A stretch of DNA of 12,058 bases from an uncultured Lachnoclostridium sp. (lineage in GTDB: Bacteria; Bacillota; Clostridia; Lachnospirales; Lachnospiraceae): assembly GCA_902464595.1 (NCBI GenBank), contig CABQJX010000083.1:1-12058 (forward strand), read 5' to 3'. Below the pieces are notes generated by a model. It did not search any database and was not told where the DNA came from. It was given only the letters and a program-made list of their open reading frames with translations. Within the stretch, counting starts at the first letter, position 1, and every line of letters starts with the position of its first letter. A program made the position numbers and the translations under genes. Below are positions 1-7,002 of this stretch, one piece after another.

Positions 1-169
1 TGGAAACATTCTGTACAGACAGCGCGGAACCCACATTCATCCAGGCAACAACGTAGGCCGCGGCGGTGATGATACATTATTCGCTTTAGTTGACGGCGTT
101 GTTAAGTTTGAGAGAAAGGGCAGAGACAAAAAGCAGGTTTCTGTATATCCAAGAGCAATCAACGAATAA
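1..169 (+). CDS. rpmA: 50S ribosomal protein L27, 3' end only
   Basis: This is the C-terminal part of ribosomal protein L27, a large-subunit protein near the peptidyl-transferase centre. The first base belongs to a split codon; the frame runs from base 2 to the TAA at 167-169 and gives 55 residues. They include the L27 hallmark GTHIHPGNNVGRGGDDTLFA, followed by a basic tail ending YPRAINE. The N-terminus lies outside the window. It sits directly before obgE, as in most Firmicutes, and is followed eight bases later by a hairpin terminator, so it is probably the last gene of the rplU-rpmA unit. Identity is very secure. Confidence 0.97.
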   Translation, partial: GNILYRQRGTHIHPGNNVGRGGDDTLFALVDGVVKFERKGRDKKQVSVYPRAINE

Positions 170-176
170 TAACGAG

Positions 177-208
177 GAGCTCCATACTCACTGTATGGGG
201 CTCTTTTT
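177..208 (+). terminator. Rho-independent terminator between rpmA and obgE
   Basis: An 11-bp stem (177-187 with 193-203, one G-U pair) closes a 5-base loop and is followed at once by five T. It starts 8 bases after the rpmA stop and ends 34 bases before the obgE start. There is no room for a promoter after it, so obgE transcription must either read through it or start inside rpmA. It may set the ratio of ribosomal protein to ObgE. Confidence 0.88.
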
Positions 209-241
209 AGACGGACACTTACACCACAGGAGGTGCAATGT

Positions 242-1528
242 ATGTTTGCCGACAGTGCAAAAGTATTTATTAAATCCGGCAAGGGCGGTGACGGCCATGT
301 GTCCTTCCGGCGTGAAATGTATGTTCCCAATGGCGGTCCTGACGGAGGTGACGGCGGCCGCGGCGGTGATGTGATCTTTCAGGTAGATAAAGGAAAAAAT
401 ACCCTGGTGGATTTTCGCCATGTCCGCAAGTATATTGCGAAGGACGGACAGGAAGGCGGGAAGAAGCGCTGTCACGGCGCTGATGCAGATGATCTGATCG
501 TAAAAGTGCCGGAAGGAACCGTGATCAAGGATTTTGAAACTGGAAAAGTGATCGCAGATATGTCTGGGGATAATCAGAGGGAAGTGATCTTAAAGGGCGG
601 ACGTGGCGGTTTAGGAAATATGCATTTTGCCACCTCCACCATGCAGGTGCCCAAGTATGCTCAGCCAGGCCAGCCAGGAGCGGAGCTATGGGTTCAGCTG
701 GAGCTGAAGGTGATCGCAGATGTAGGATTGGTTGGCTTCCCTAATGTGGGAAAATCCACGCTCCTGTCTGTTGTGAGCAATGCGAAACCAGAGATTGCCA
801 ACTACCATTTTACAACGCTGAATCCTCATTTAGGCGTAGTGGATCTGGGAGATGGCGGCGGATTTGTTATGGCTGATATTCCTGGACTGATCGAAGGCGC
901 TTCTGAAGGTGTGGGCCTGGGACATTCTTTCCTTCGCCACATTGAGCGCACCAAGGTTCTGGTTCATGTAGTAGATGCCGCATCTGTGGAGGGCAGAGAT
1001 CCCTTAGAGGATATTAGGACGATTAATCGGGAGCTGGCTGCATACAACCCTGATTTGTTAAAGCGTCCGCAGGTGATCGCTGCCAATAAGATGGATGCGG
1101 TATACTCTGATGAGGAATCAGAGACGATTCTGGACAAGCTAAAAAAGGAATTTGAACCTCAGGGAATCCAGGTATTTCCCATCTCAGCAGTGAGCAGAAA
1201 GGGAGTAAAGGAACTGCTGTACCATATTCAGGCTCTTTTAAAAACGGTGGATAACACACCAGTTATTTTTGAGAAGGAGTTTGAAGTTCAGTATGCAGGC
1301 GACCGCAATCTTCCATATACGGTGGAGAAGCAGGAGGGAGTTTATGTGGTGGAAGGCCCCAGAATTGAAAAAATGCTGGGATACACCAATCTGGATTCTG
1401 AAAAAGGATTTGAATTTTTCCAGAAATTCCTTCGGACAACAGGTATCCTGGATGAGCTGGAGAAAGCAGGCATCGAGGAAGGCGATACAGTCCGGATGTA
1501 TGGATTAGAATTTGACTATTATAAATAA
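242..1528 (+). CDS. obgE: GTPase ObgE/CgtA, ribosome assembly
   Basis: A 428-residue Obg-family GTPase that binds the 50S subunit and monitors its assembly and the stringent alarmone state. The glycine-rich Obg domain is at residues 1-158 with repeated GGDGG-type turns (GGPDGGDGGRGGDV at 31-44). The G domain has G1 GFPNVGKST (165-173), the G2 threonines in HFTTLNP (189-195), G3 DIPG (212-215), G4 NKMD (282-285) and G5 SAV (315-317). An OCT-type C-terminal domain occupies about 345-428. The start is ATG 242, giving MFADSAKVF as in the family. AGGAGG at 228-233 is 8 bases upstream of it; an in-frame GTG at 233 overlaps this site and is unlikely. All key residues are present. Confidence 0.97.
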   Translation: MFADSAKVFIKSGKGGDGHVSFRREMYVPNGGPDGGDGGRGGDVIFQVDKGKNTLVDFRHVRKYIAKDGQEGGKKRCHGADADDLIVKVPEGTVIKDFETGKVIADMSGDNQREVILKGGRGGLGNMHFATSTMQVPKYAQPGQPGAELWVQLELKVIADVGLVGFPNVGKSTLLSVVSNAKPEIANYHFTTLNPHLGVVDLGDGGGFVMADIPGLIEGASEGVGLGHSFLRHIERTKVLVHVVDAASVEGRDPLEDIRTINRELAAYNPDLLKRPQVIAANKMDAVYSDEESETILDKLKKEFEPQGIQVFPISAVSRKGVKELLYHIQALLKTVDNTPVIFEKEFEVQYAGDRNLPYTVEKQEGVYVVEGPRIEKMLGYTNLDSEKGFEFFQKFLRTTGILDELEKAGIEEGDTVRMYGLEFDYYK

Positions 1529-1539
1529 AAGGAGTTACT

Positions 1540-1839
1540 ATGACCAGTAAGCAGAGAGCCTATTTAAAAGGTCTGGCTATGACGATCGACCCAGTATTTC
1601 AGATCGGCAAATCCAGTTTAACGCCGGAGATCACCCAGGCAGTGGATGAAGCGCTGGAGGCCAGGGAGCTGATTAAGATAACTGTGCTGAAGAACTGTCT
1701 TGATGACGGCGGTTCTATTGCAGATGTGCTGGCAGAGCGCACCCATTCTCAGGTCGTACAGGTGATCGGCCGAAAGATTGTGCTTTACCGCCCTGCAAAA
1801 GAGGAGAAAAAAAGAAAAATCGTTTTACCGGAGAAGTAG
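1540..1839 (+). CDS. yhbY: CRM-domain RNA-binding protein YhbY
   Basis: A 99-residue single-domain CRM (YhbY) protein that associates with pre-50S ribosomal particles and binds rRNA. It begins MTSKQRAYLKGLA, has the family's QIGKSSLTPE segment near residues 21-30 and a KITVLKNC strand near 47-54, and ends in a lysine-rich tail. Length matches the family. AAAGGAG lies just upstream of ATG 1540. It follows obgE by 11 bases, so the two are almost certainly cotranscribed, which fits a joint role in large-subunit maturation. Confidence 0.94.
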   Translation: MTSKQRAYLKGLAMTIDPVFQIGKSSLTPEITQAVDEALEARELIKITVLKNCLDDGGSIADVLAERTHSQVVQVIGRKIVLYRPAKEEKKRKIVLPEK

Positions 1840-1865
1840 CAGGAACGTAAAACAAGGGGGTTCAT

Positions 1866-2471
1866 TTGGGAAAAATAGGAATTTTGGGTGGAACCTTTGA
1901 TCCTATCCACAGGGGGCATTTGCAGCTGGGAGAAAAAGCTTACCAACAGTTTCGTCTTGATTCTGTATGGTTCATGCCCTCAGGGACTCCGCCCCACAAA
2001 AAAGATCATAGGGTTACGGAGGGAGCTCTGCGGGAAGAAATGGTGAAATTGGCCATTGCAGATACTCCCTATTTTCTGTATTCGGATTTTGAATTAAAAC
2101 GGCAGGGAAATACCTATACTGCTGAGACATTGGAGCTTCTCTGCCAGATCTATAGGGAAGATCAGTTTTATTTTATTATAGGAGCGGATTCCCTCTATCA
2201 GATTGAGCAGTGGTTCCGGCCGGAGCGGGTCATGGAGCTGGCGGTTCTTCTGGTAGCTGGCCGCCCTTATGGGCCGACCCACCGTCCCTTGGAAGAACAG
2301 ATTTCCTATCTGGCGGCAAGGTATCATGCCAGGATCTATCCGATTCTCTGCCCTGAAATGGATATTTCTTCTGAAGATATACGGAAAAATATTTCCACGG
2401 GAAAGTCCATCCACGGATATGTTCCCGATGAAGTGGAAAAATATATTATAAACCGCGGGCTGTATTCTTAG
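1866..2471 (+). CDS. nadD: Nicotinate-nucleotide adenylyltransferase
   Basis: A 201-residue NadD that transfers AMP from ATP to nicotinate mononucleotide, giving deamido-NAD in the NAD pathway. The nucleotidyltransferase signature GGTFDPIHRGH (residues 8-18) holds the two ATP-contacting histidines. TYTAETL (83-89), IGADSL (105-110) and the C-terminal DISSEDIR (166-173, the family's ISSSxIR position) are present. Length is normal. The start is TTG 1866: AAGGGGG at 1854-1860 lies 5 bases upstream, the protein begins right before the first strand, and no upstream ATG or GTG fits. It is followed by yqeK and rsfS, the usual Firmicute order. Confidence 0.95.
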   Translation: MGKIGILGGTFDPIHRGHLQLGEKAYQQFRLDSVWFMPSGTPPHKKDHRVTEGALREEMVKLAIADTPYFLYSDFELKRQGNTYTAETLELLCQIYREDQFYFIIGADSLYQIEQWFRPERVMELAVLLVAGRPYGPTHRPLEEQISYLAARYHARIYPILCPEMDISSEDIRKNISTGKSIHGYVPDEVEKYIINRGLYS

Positions 2472-2550
2472 AAAAATGATTCATCTGTCCTTACATGTAA
2501 AATAGTCTTTAAGGAATGGCAGCCCCAGGATTTGCGAAGGAGAAAGCTGT

Positions 2551-3144
2551 ATGGAAAGCCGATCAGAGAACCATTTGGAGCGTATTATGGAGCTGCGGAA
2601 ACATTTGAAAAAGAAGCTGCAGCCCATGCGTTATGAACATTCCCTCAGCGTATCTTATACCTGCATGAACCTGGCTATGTGCCATGGATATGATCTGGAA
2701 AAGGCAGAGCTGGCAGGGCTGCTCCACGATTGCGGAAAAAGGTACGAGGATACGGTGATACTGGAAAAATGTCTGAAATACCGGATCCCTATTTCAGATG
2801 AGGAGAAAAAAGCCCTTCCAGTGCTCCATGCAAAATATGGAGCATGGCTGGCAGAAAATAAATATAAGATCACTGACCCGGAAATTTTATCTGCCATCAG
2901 TTGTCATACCACAGGGAAGCCGGACATGACGGTTCTGGATAAAATATTATATATAGCGGACTATATAGAGCCCAGAAGATATAAAGCGGAGAATCTTCCC
3001 CAGATCCGGAAGCTGGCTTTTGAAGATCTGGACAGAACCATGTATTGTATTTTAGAAGGGACGCTGGAATATCTCAAAAAGCGGGGGGGATCGGTTGATC
3101 CCATGACTATAAAAGCGTATGAATCGTTTAAAAAATATAAATAG
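2551..3144 (+). CDS. yqeK: HD-domain hydrolase YqeK (diadenosine tetraphosphatase)
   Basis: A 197-residue HD-superfamily phosphohydrolase. YqeK family members cleave Ap4A symmetrically to ADP, using a metal centre. Candidate metal ligands are visible in order: H30 in the RYEHSLSV motif, H59-D60 in LLHDCGK, H93, H119 in SCHTTGK and D137 in YIADYIEP. The last motif is typical of YqeK. AAGGAG lies about 10 bases upstream of ATG 2551. The gap to nadD is 79 bases with no clear hairpin. The stop TAG lies 19 bases before the rsfS start, so the two are probably cotranscribed. Confidence 0.93.
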   Translation: MESRSENHLERIMELRKHLKKKLQPMRYEHSLSVSYTCMNLAMCHGYDLEKAELAGLLHDCGKRYEDTVILEKCLKYRIPISDEEKKALPVLHAKYGAWLAENKYKITDPEILSAISCHTTGKPDMTVLDKILYIADYIEPRRYKAENLPQIRKLAFEDLDRTMYCILEGTLEYLKKRGGSVDPMTIKAYESFKKYK

Positions 3145-3163
3145 GAAGGAGAATGAGAATACA

Positions 3164-3523
3164 ATGACTTCAAAAGAAATGGTAAAATTGGCCTATGATG
3201 CCCTTAGTGACAAAAAGGGAGAGGATATTAAGATTATTGATATTCAACAGGTATCCGTTCTGGCTGATTATTTCATCATTGCAGATGGAAACAACCCAAA
3301 TCAGGTTCAGGCCATGGCTGATAATGTGGAGGAGGCATTGGCAAAGGCCGGCTGTGTATGCAGACAGATTGAAGGGTATCAGAATGCAAACTGGATCCTG
3401 ATGGATTACAAAGATGTAATCGTTCATATTTTCTGCAGAGAAGACCGTTTGTTCTATGATCTGGAACGGATCTGGAGAGACGGAAAGACATTTGTGGATA
3501 TAAAGGAATTGGAAGCAGAATAA
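3164..3523 (+). CDS. rsfS: Ribosomal silencing factor RsfS
   Basis: A 119-residue RsfS (Iojap/YbeB) protein, which binds L14 on the 50S subunit and blocks subunit joining when nutrients are low. Family features are DIKIIDIQ (21-28), ADYFIIADGNN (35-44), the central EGYQNANWILMDY (70-82) and VIVHIFCREDRLFYDLERIW (85-104). The start is ATG 3164; the same frame is open further upstream into yqeK, but those residues do not look like the family. AAGGAG at 3146-3151 is 12 bases away, slightly long. A four-codon ORF (ATG 3153, stop TGA 3165) overlaps the start as ATGA; this may be chance. It is the last gene of the + strand run. Confidence 0.93.
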   Translation: MTSKEMVKLAYDALSDKKGEDIKIIDIQQVSVLADYFIIADGNNPNQVQAMADNVEEALAKAGCVCRQIEGYQNANWILMDYKDVIVHIFCREDRLFYDLERIWRDGKTFVDIKELEAE

Positions 3524-3565
3524 AATAAAAGCATATAAAAAACATAAAAACTATATAGACCATAC

Positions 3566-3610
3566 AAAAACCATCTGCCCGGCCATAAACAGTACGGGCA
3601 GATGGTTTTT
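3566..3610. terminator. Bidirectional Rho-independent terminator shared by rsfS and lexA
   Basis: A perfect 16-bp inverted repeat (3566-3581 with 3595-3610) has a GC core (CCATCTGCCCG), five A at the left edge and five T at the right. It can therefore end transcripts from both strands. It sits between the converging stops of rsfS (3523) and lexA (3649). Confidence 0.92.
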
Positions 3611-3648
3611 ATATACGGGAAAATTTTATATGTAGGAAAACATTTCTT

Positions 3649-4266
3649 TTACTGCATGATACGCAAAAGTCCGATCACTTTTCCGAGGATCTCAACATGA
3701 TCTGTAATGATAGGATCCATTGTATCATTTTCGGGCTGTAAACGATAATGCCCATTTTCTTTAAAAAATCGCTTTACTGTGGCGGAATCATCGATCATTG
3801 CCACCACAATCTCTCCGTTTGCTGCAGTGGGGCATTGTTCCACAAGGATCCTGTCTCCCGGCATGATCCCGGCGTTCACCATACTTTCGCCTTTTACCTT
3901 GAGCATAAATACCTCAGCGTTGGGAAGCATCTCTGCTGGGAACGGAAAGTAGTCCTCAATCCTTTCTTCTGCTAAAATGGGCTCTCCGGCAGCTACCGTT
4001 CCTACAAGGGGAATGTTCACCATTTCCCTGCGGTTGAAATTAAATGTATCATCTAGGATTTCAATGGTTCTGGGCTTTGTAGGATCACGGCGTATGTAAC
4101 CTTTTTCCTCCAGGGCAGAAAGATGAGAGTGGACGGACGAGGTAGATTTTAGATTTACCGCTTCGCAGATCTCCCGCACTGCGGGGGGATAGCCTTTCTT
4201 TAAAATGGTATTTTTAATATATTCTAATATTTCTTGCTGTTTTGAAGTGATCTTATCATCTGCCAT
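3649..4266 (-). CDS. lexA: SOS transcriptional repressor LexA
   Basis: A 205-residue LexA that represses DNA-damage genes and cleaves itself when RecA is activated. The N-terminal winged helix-turn-helix is at about 1-66 (MADDKITSKQ, GYPPAVREICEAV, TSSVHSHLSALEEKGYI). The cleavage site is A93-G94 in VAAGEP. The S24-type protease domain has S128 in KGESM and K165 in ATVKRF as the catalytic pair. Length is normal and all catalytic residues are present. The start is ATG 4266, with AGGAGG at 4273-4278 six bases upstream; an in-frame TTG at 4272 directly abuts the ribosome binding site and is unlikely. It is divergent from a LysM gene with LexA boxes between them, so it is probably autoregulated. 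Confidence 0.96.
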   Translation of the reverse strand: MADDKITSKQQEILEYIKNTILKKGYPPAVREICEAVNLKSTSSVHSHLSALEEKGYIRRDPTKPRTIEILDDTFNFNRREMVNIPLVGTVAAGEPILAEERIEDYFPFPAEMLPNAEVFMLKVKGESMVNAGIMPGDRILVEQCPTAANGEIVVAMIDDSATVKRFFKENGHYRLQPENDTMDPIITDHVEILGKVIGLLRIMQ

Positions 4267-4363
4267 ATGCAACCTCCTGCTTTTCTGGTGTCATCCCTGG
4301 CTGGTCTGCAGGGAACCCATGCTCAATAGGAAACTCAAACGGAGTCCTATCTTCCTGATTCTT

Positions 4364-4392
4364 ATATTACCATAAATGCAAAAAAAATGCAA
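4364..4392 (-). promoter_or_regulatory. Probable lexA promoter
   Basis: Read on the minus strand: -35 TTGCAT (4392-4387), a 17-base spacer, then -10 TAATAT (4369-4364) preceded by TGG, an extended -10. The LexA-like box at 4391-4402 covers the outer edge of the -35, which fits autorepression. The leader would be about 90 bases. The hexamers are imperfect, so this is a probable call. Confidence 0.5.
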
Positions 4393-4402
4393 ACCTTTGT
4401 TC
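4391..4402. promoter_or_regulatory. LexA-like box 1 (near match)
   Basis: AAACCTTTGTTC differs from the Gram-positive SOS box GAAC-N4-GTTC only in the first base. It lies on the lexA promoter -35. It is 36 bp from the next box, start to start. Confidence 0.5.
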
Positions 4403-4421
4403 GTTTTTTTGAATAAAACCA

Positions 4422-4450
4422 TTGACAAACAAACGTTCTGGAAGTATAGT
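4422..4450 (+). promoter_or_regulatory. Promoter of the LysM (YneA-like) gene
   Basis: A perfect -35 TTGACA (4422-4427), a 17-base spacer and -10 TATAGT (4445-4450, five of six). Transcription would start near 4457. LexA box 2 overlaps the -35 and spacer, and box 3 lies just after the start point, so LexA would block both polymerase binding and escape. Confidence 0.8.
4427..4438. promoter_or_regulatory. LexA-like box 2 (near match)
   Basis: AAACAAACGTTC matches GAAC-N4-GTTC except for the first base. It overlaps the -35 of the LysM gene promoter. Start-to-start distances are 36 bp to box 1 and 38 bp to box 3. Confidence 0.6.
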
Positions 4451-4463
4451 ATAACCATACAAA

Positions 4464-4477
4464 AGAACACACGTTCT
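4464..4477. promoter_or_regulatory. Perfect LexA (SOS) box 3
   Basis: AGAACACACGTTCT is a perfect match to the Gram-positive SOS box, with fully symmetric 5-bp arms. It lies just downstream of the predicted start of the LysM gene transcript, a position suited to repression. Confidence 0.88.
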
Positions 4478-4519
4478 AAATTGCGCGCAAGATAGGACCG
4501 CCTTAGGGAGGTTGCTTGA

Positions 4520-4864
4520 ATGAAACAAAAGAGAAGGAAGTTAGGAAGAAGGATTCAAAAAAGGATTACCAAGAAGAGAGAAGTGCTTTTTATTTGCTGC
4601 GCCACATTTTTACTAATCGCTGTACTGGCAGGCCGTATGGCAGTTACAGCAATGGCGGGAGAGGAGAGGAAAGAGACTAAGATATGCTATAAAAGCGTTC
4701 AGATCCAGGAAGGTGACAGCCTCTGGACGATTGCCAGTCAATATCGCCATGGGAGTTCCATGAGTACGTCTGAATACATTGAACAGTTAAAACAGATGAA
4801 TTGTTTGAAGCAGGATACAATCCATGCAGGCCAATACCTCACTGTGGTTTATTTCCCGCAGTAA
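4520..4864 (+). CDS. Membrane-anchored LysM protein, probable SOS cell-division inhibitor (YneA-like)
   Basis: A 114-residue protein with a very basic N-terminus (MKQKRRKLGRRIQKR), one membrane segment at about 22-40 and an external LysM-type domain at about 58-111 (VQIQEGDSLWTIA; then IHAGQYLTVV). LysM domains bind peptidoglycan. The build (short, one N-terminal membrane helix plus LysM) and the position divergent from lexA under SOS boxes are those of YneA in Bacillus, which delays division after DNA damage. The function is inferred from architecture and context; sequence identity to YneA was not tested. GGGAGG at 4506-4511 is 8 bases before ATG 4520. No terminator is evident after it. Confidence 0.85.
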   Translation: MKQKRRKLGRRIQKRITKKREVLFICCATFLLIAVLAGRMAVTAMAGEERKETKICYKSVQIQEGDSLWTIASQYRHGSSMSTSEYIEQLKQMNCLKQDTIHAGQYLTVVYFPQ

Positions 4865-4932
4865 ATTGGCAATATGGAAGCGGTTCACTTATTTTATGCT
4901 ATTTCTCTGACAATGTATACAAAAAATTCTTC

Positions 4933-4961
4933 TTGCATTTGAGTGGTTTATGTGATAGGAT
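4933..4961 (+). promoter_or_regulatory. Probable promoter of the DUF3793 gene
   Basis: TTGCAT (4933-4938), a 17-base spacer, then TAGGAT (4956-4961) preceded by TGA, an extended -10. It would give a leader of about 130 bases, which contains the alternative hairpins described separately. The hexamers are moderate. Confidence 0.42.
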
Positions 4962-4972
4962 AAGAACAATAC

Positions 4973-5031
4973 AGTTAGCATAAACTAACTCTTGGCAATC
5001 CATATGGTATTCAATTTCTGAACAGAGTTAG
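4973..5031 (+). other. Leader with two mutually exclusive hairpins
   Basis: The segment 4985-4992 (CTAACTCT) can pair either with the upstream AGTTAG (4973-4978, six bases of loop) or with the downstream AGAGTTAG (5024-5031, eight pairs). The larger loop contains the palindrome CCATATGG (5000-5007), and CATATGG recurs at 5045-5051. No T-run follows, so this is not a classic terminator; it could control translation or RNA stability. No known riboswitch was recognised. Confidence 0.35.
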
Positions 5032-5099
5032 AAAAAAAGGATAGCATATGGATCTGCCCTTATCTCTAAAATTATATGGTATTGTCAGGAGGAATCAGT

Positions 5100-5744
5100 A
5101 TGAGCAAAGAAACGCTTCATTTGATGCTGCAATTAGATCCTAAGGATTTAGAAACCCAAATTGCGCTGCAGTGCGCTCCGTTACTGACTGGTGTGAAAGT
5201 ATCCAATCTGCTTACGGTGGATCGTTCCTTCAGAAGGCAGGTGTCTGGTCTTTTCAAGGGAACAATGATATCTTCCTGTATTTTATATGAATCGAAGGAA
5301 AAAACCACATTTTTGCTCTATAATCAGTCTGCGTTAGAATCCTATCTTGCGAGAGAACCAGTAAGAGAGCTGATGGACGGATTCGGCTATAAGGGTTGGG
5401 ATTTGGATGAAATACTGAGTTATGTTTCAGTTAAATATGAAGAACATATGGAAGGGATTTCCGGTTTTCCCCATGAGATTGGATTGCTTTTAGGCTACCC
5501 GCCAAAAGATGTAGAGGGGTTTATTAAGAATAACGGGAGAAATTTTCTTGCTATTGGATATTGGAAGGTTTATGAAGATCTTCCGGAGTGCAGACGCACG
5601 TTTCGCGCATATAATTGCGCCCGGGAACGGCTGATCCATATGATATCCAGCGGTACTAAACTTCATGGAATTTTAAAAGTATATCATATGGAGCAGCGTT
5701 TATCACCAGCATCTGGAAGGACAGCTGCCCTGGATTCTTTTTAG
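5100..5744 (+). CDS. DUF3793 family protein
   Basis: A 214-residue protein that matches the DUF3793 family, found mainly in anaerobic Firmicutes and without a settled function. The family signature is in the second half: FPHEIGLLLGYPPKDVEGF (123-141) followed by NNGRNFLAIGYWKVY (144-158). There is no signal peptide or membrane segment, so it is probably cytoplasmic. The start is ATG 5100, with AGGAGG at 5087-5092 seven bases upstream; an in-frame ATG at 5076 lies before that site and is unlikely. It has its own probable promoter and a structured leader. It converges on the recombinase gene, whose stop is 56 bases away. Its neighbours give no firm clue to its function. Confidence 0.82.
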   Translation: MSKETLHLMLQLDPKDLETQIALQCAPLLTGVKVSNLLTVDRSFRRQVSGLFKGTMISSCILYESKEKTTFLLYNQSALESYLAREPVRELMDGFGYKGWDLDEILSYVSVKYEEHMEGISGFPHEIGLLLGYPPKDVEGFIKNNGRNFLAIGYWKVYEDLPECRRTFRAYNCARERLIHMISSGTKLHGILKVYHMEQRLSPASGRTAALDSF

Positions 5745-5800
5745 ACAGGAGAGTACCCGTTAAAACGAAAAAATATACATTAAAACAGCGCAACGTTATT

Positions 5801-6859
5801 TTAATCTGTTTTTTCTCTTAATCGTACTTTATTTCTTGCGCTGCGGCGGCGTTCATCTTCAAGTGCTGCATAGTGACGCTTCGTGGTATTGACGTCTGCA
5901 TGTCCCAGAACATCTGCAACCAAATAAATATCGCCTGTCTCTCGGTAAAGATTCGTTCCGTAAGTGCTTCGCAGCTTGTGTGGGGTGATTGGTTTTAACG
6001 GAGCTACGGTACGCGCATATTTTTTTACTAGATTTTCTACGCTGCGGACTGCCATGCGCTTGCGCTGGAGTGAGAGAAAGAGAGCTTCTTCGTGGCCTTT
6101 TTCTGCGATGATATGTTTTCTTTCTTCCAAATAGTCACGCAGCGCATCTTCTACCTCTACACCAAAATAAACGGTTACTTCTTTTCCTCCTTTCCGGTAT
6201 ATACGTATTCCTCCATTTTTAAAATCAATATCAGATAAGTTTAAGCCCACACATTCGGATACTCGGATTCCAGTACCTAAAAGAAGGGTTAGGAGAGCAA
6301 GATCTCTTAATTTTGTTTTAGCATGGTAGCTTTTCTGTTTTTCTGTCAGTTTATCTCCCTGTTCTACTTCATCTAACAAAAGAGCAACCTCATCAACATC
6401 CAGACGGATAATTTCCTTTTCGTGCAATTTGGGAAGCTGGACCAAAGCAGCCGGATTGTTGGAAATCCGCTCATTTCTGTAATAGTAATTATAAAAGCTT
6501 TTTAAGGAGGAAATTTTTCTCATAATTCCCCGTTCTTTATTCATAACCTCTTGATTTTTATCATTAAACCGATATTTCAGATATTCCATATATTCTTCAA
6601 AGTCTGACACAGAAAGCTGGTCAAGATGTTCCAGCGTGATATTGGAAACGGAAAGATGGGATAATGCAGGGTTTTCCTTGAGAAGGAAATCAAAAAATAC
6701 ATGGAGATCATAAGCATAAGCGATCCGGGTTCTGGAAGAAGTCCTTGGCTCAATTCCCCGAAAGAAATCTCCGCAAAAAGGGGGAAGGTCTTTGATCAGA
6801 CTGCGCAGCTTTAAAATGTTTTCACGGTCAATCTGTTCGTGATAGGATAATGTGCTCAT
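5801..6859 (-). CDS. XerS-like site-specific tyrosine recombinase
   Basis: A 352-residue tyrosine recombinase. The SAM-like DNA-binding domain is at about 30-135. In the catalytic domain the residues are R199 (GTGIRVSE), K226 (RKGGK), H294 and R297 (HKLRST), H320 (LGHADV) and the nucleophile Y330 (KRHYAAL). All are present. The length, the N-terminal extension and the ALFLSL and ITPHKLR segments resemble XerS, the single-protein recombinase of streptococci that resolves chromosome dimers at a site beside its own gene. A domesticated integrase is the alternative. GAGG about 11 bases before ATG 6859 is a weak ribosome binding site. No phage or transposon genes surround it, which favours a chromosomal Xer role. 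Confidence 0.88.
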   Translation of the reverse strand: MSTLSYHEQIDRENILKLRSLIKDLPPFCGDFFRGIEPRTSSRTRIAYAYDLHVFFDFLLKENPALSHLSVSNITLEHLDQLSVSDFEEYMEYLKYRFNDKNQEVMNKERGIMRKISSLKSFYNYYYRNERISNNPAALVQLPKLHEKEIIRLDVDEVALLLDEVEQGDKLTEKQKSYHAKTKLRDLALLTLLLGTGIRVSECVGLNLSDIDFKNGGIRIYRKGGKEVTVYFGVEVEDALRDYLEERKHIIAEKGHEEALFLSLQRKRMAVRSVENLVKKYARTVAPLKPITPHKLRSTYGTNLYRETGDIYLVADVLGHADVNTTKRHYAALEDERRRSARNKVRLREKTD

Positions 6860-6946
6860 GAAAATAAAACCTCATTTCGTGATTAAATAATAATTGTAAT
6901 AATTGTGTGTATATAAAGAATATGAGAGAACCAGAAATGGAGCAAG

Positions 6947-6972
6947 AATGTCTGAAATGAATGTCTGAAATG
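6947..6972. repeat. Tandem direct repeat, 2 x 13 bp
   Basis: AATGTCTGAAATG occurs twice without a gap (6947-6959 and 6960-6972) upstream of the recombinase gene. It is part of a repeat cluster with 6982-6997 and 7003-7042. Confidence 0.9.
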
Positions 6973-6981
6973 GTTGAGCAA

Positions 6982-6997
6982 GTGAATATGTGAATAT
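6982..6997. repeat. Tandem direct repeat, 2 x 8 bp
   Basis: GTGAATAT occurs twice without a gap. It lies between the 13-bp tandem repeat and the 12-bp inverted repeat. Confidence 0.85.
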
Positions 6998-7002
6998 TTC
7001 GC

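Noticed and set aside
3153..3167. A four-codon ORF overlapping the rsfS start as ATGA.
   Set aside because: The ribosome binding site is too close to its ATG for good initiation, and so short an ORF is expected by chance; it is mentioned only under rsfS.
5779..5805. A possible terminator between the DUF3793 gene and the recombinase gene (ATTAAAA with TTTTAAT).
   Set aside because: The stem is short and purely AT with a long loop, so it cannot be distinguished from chance in AT-rich DNA.
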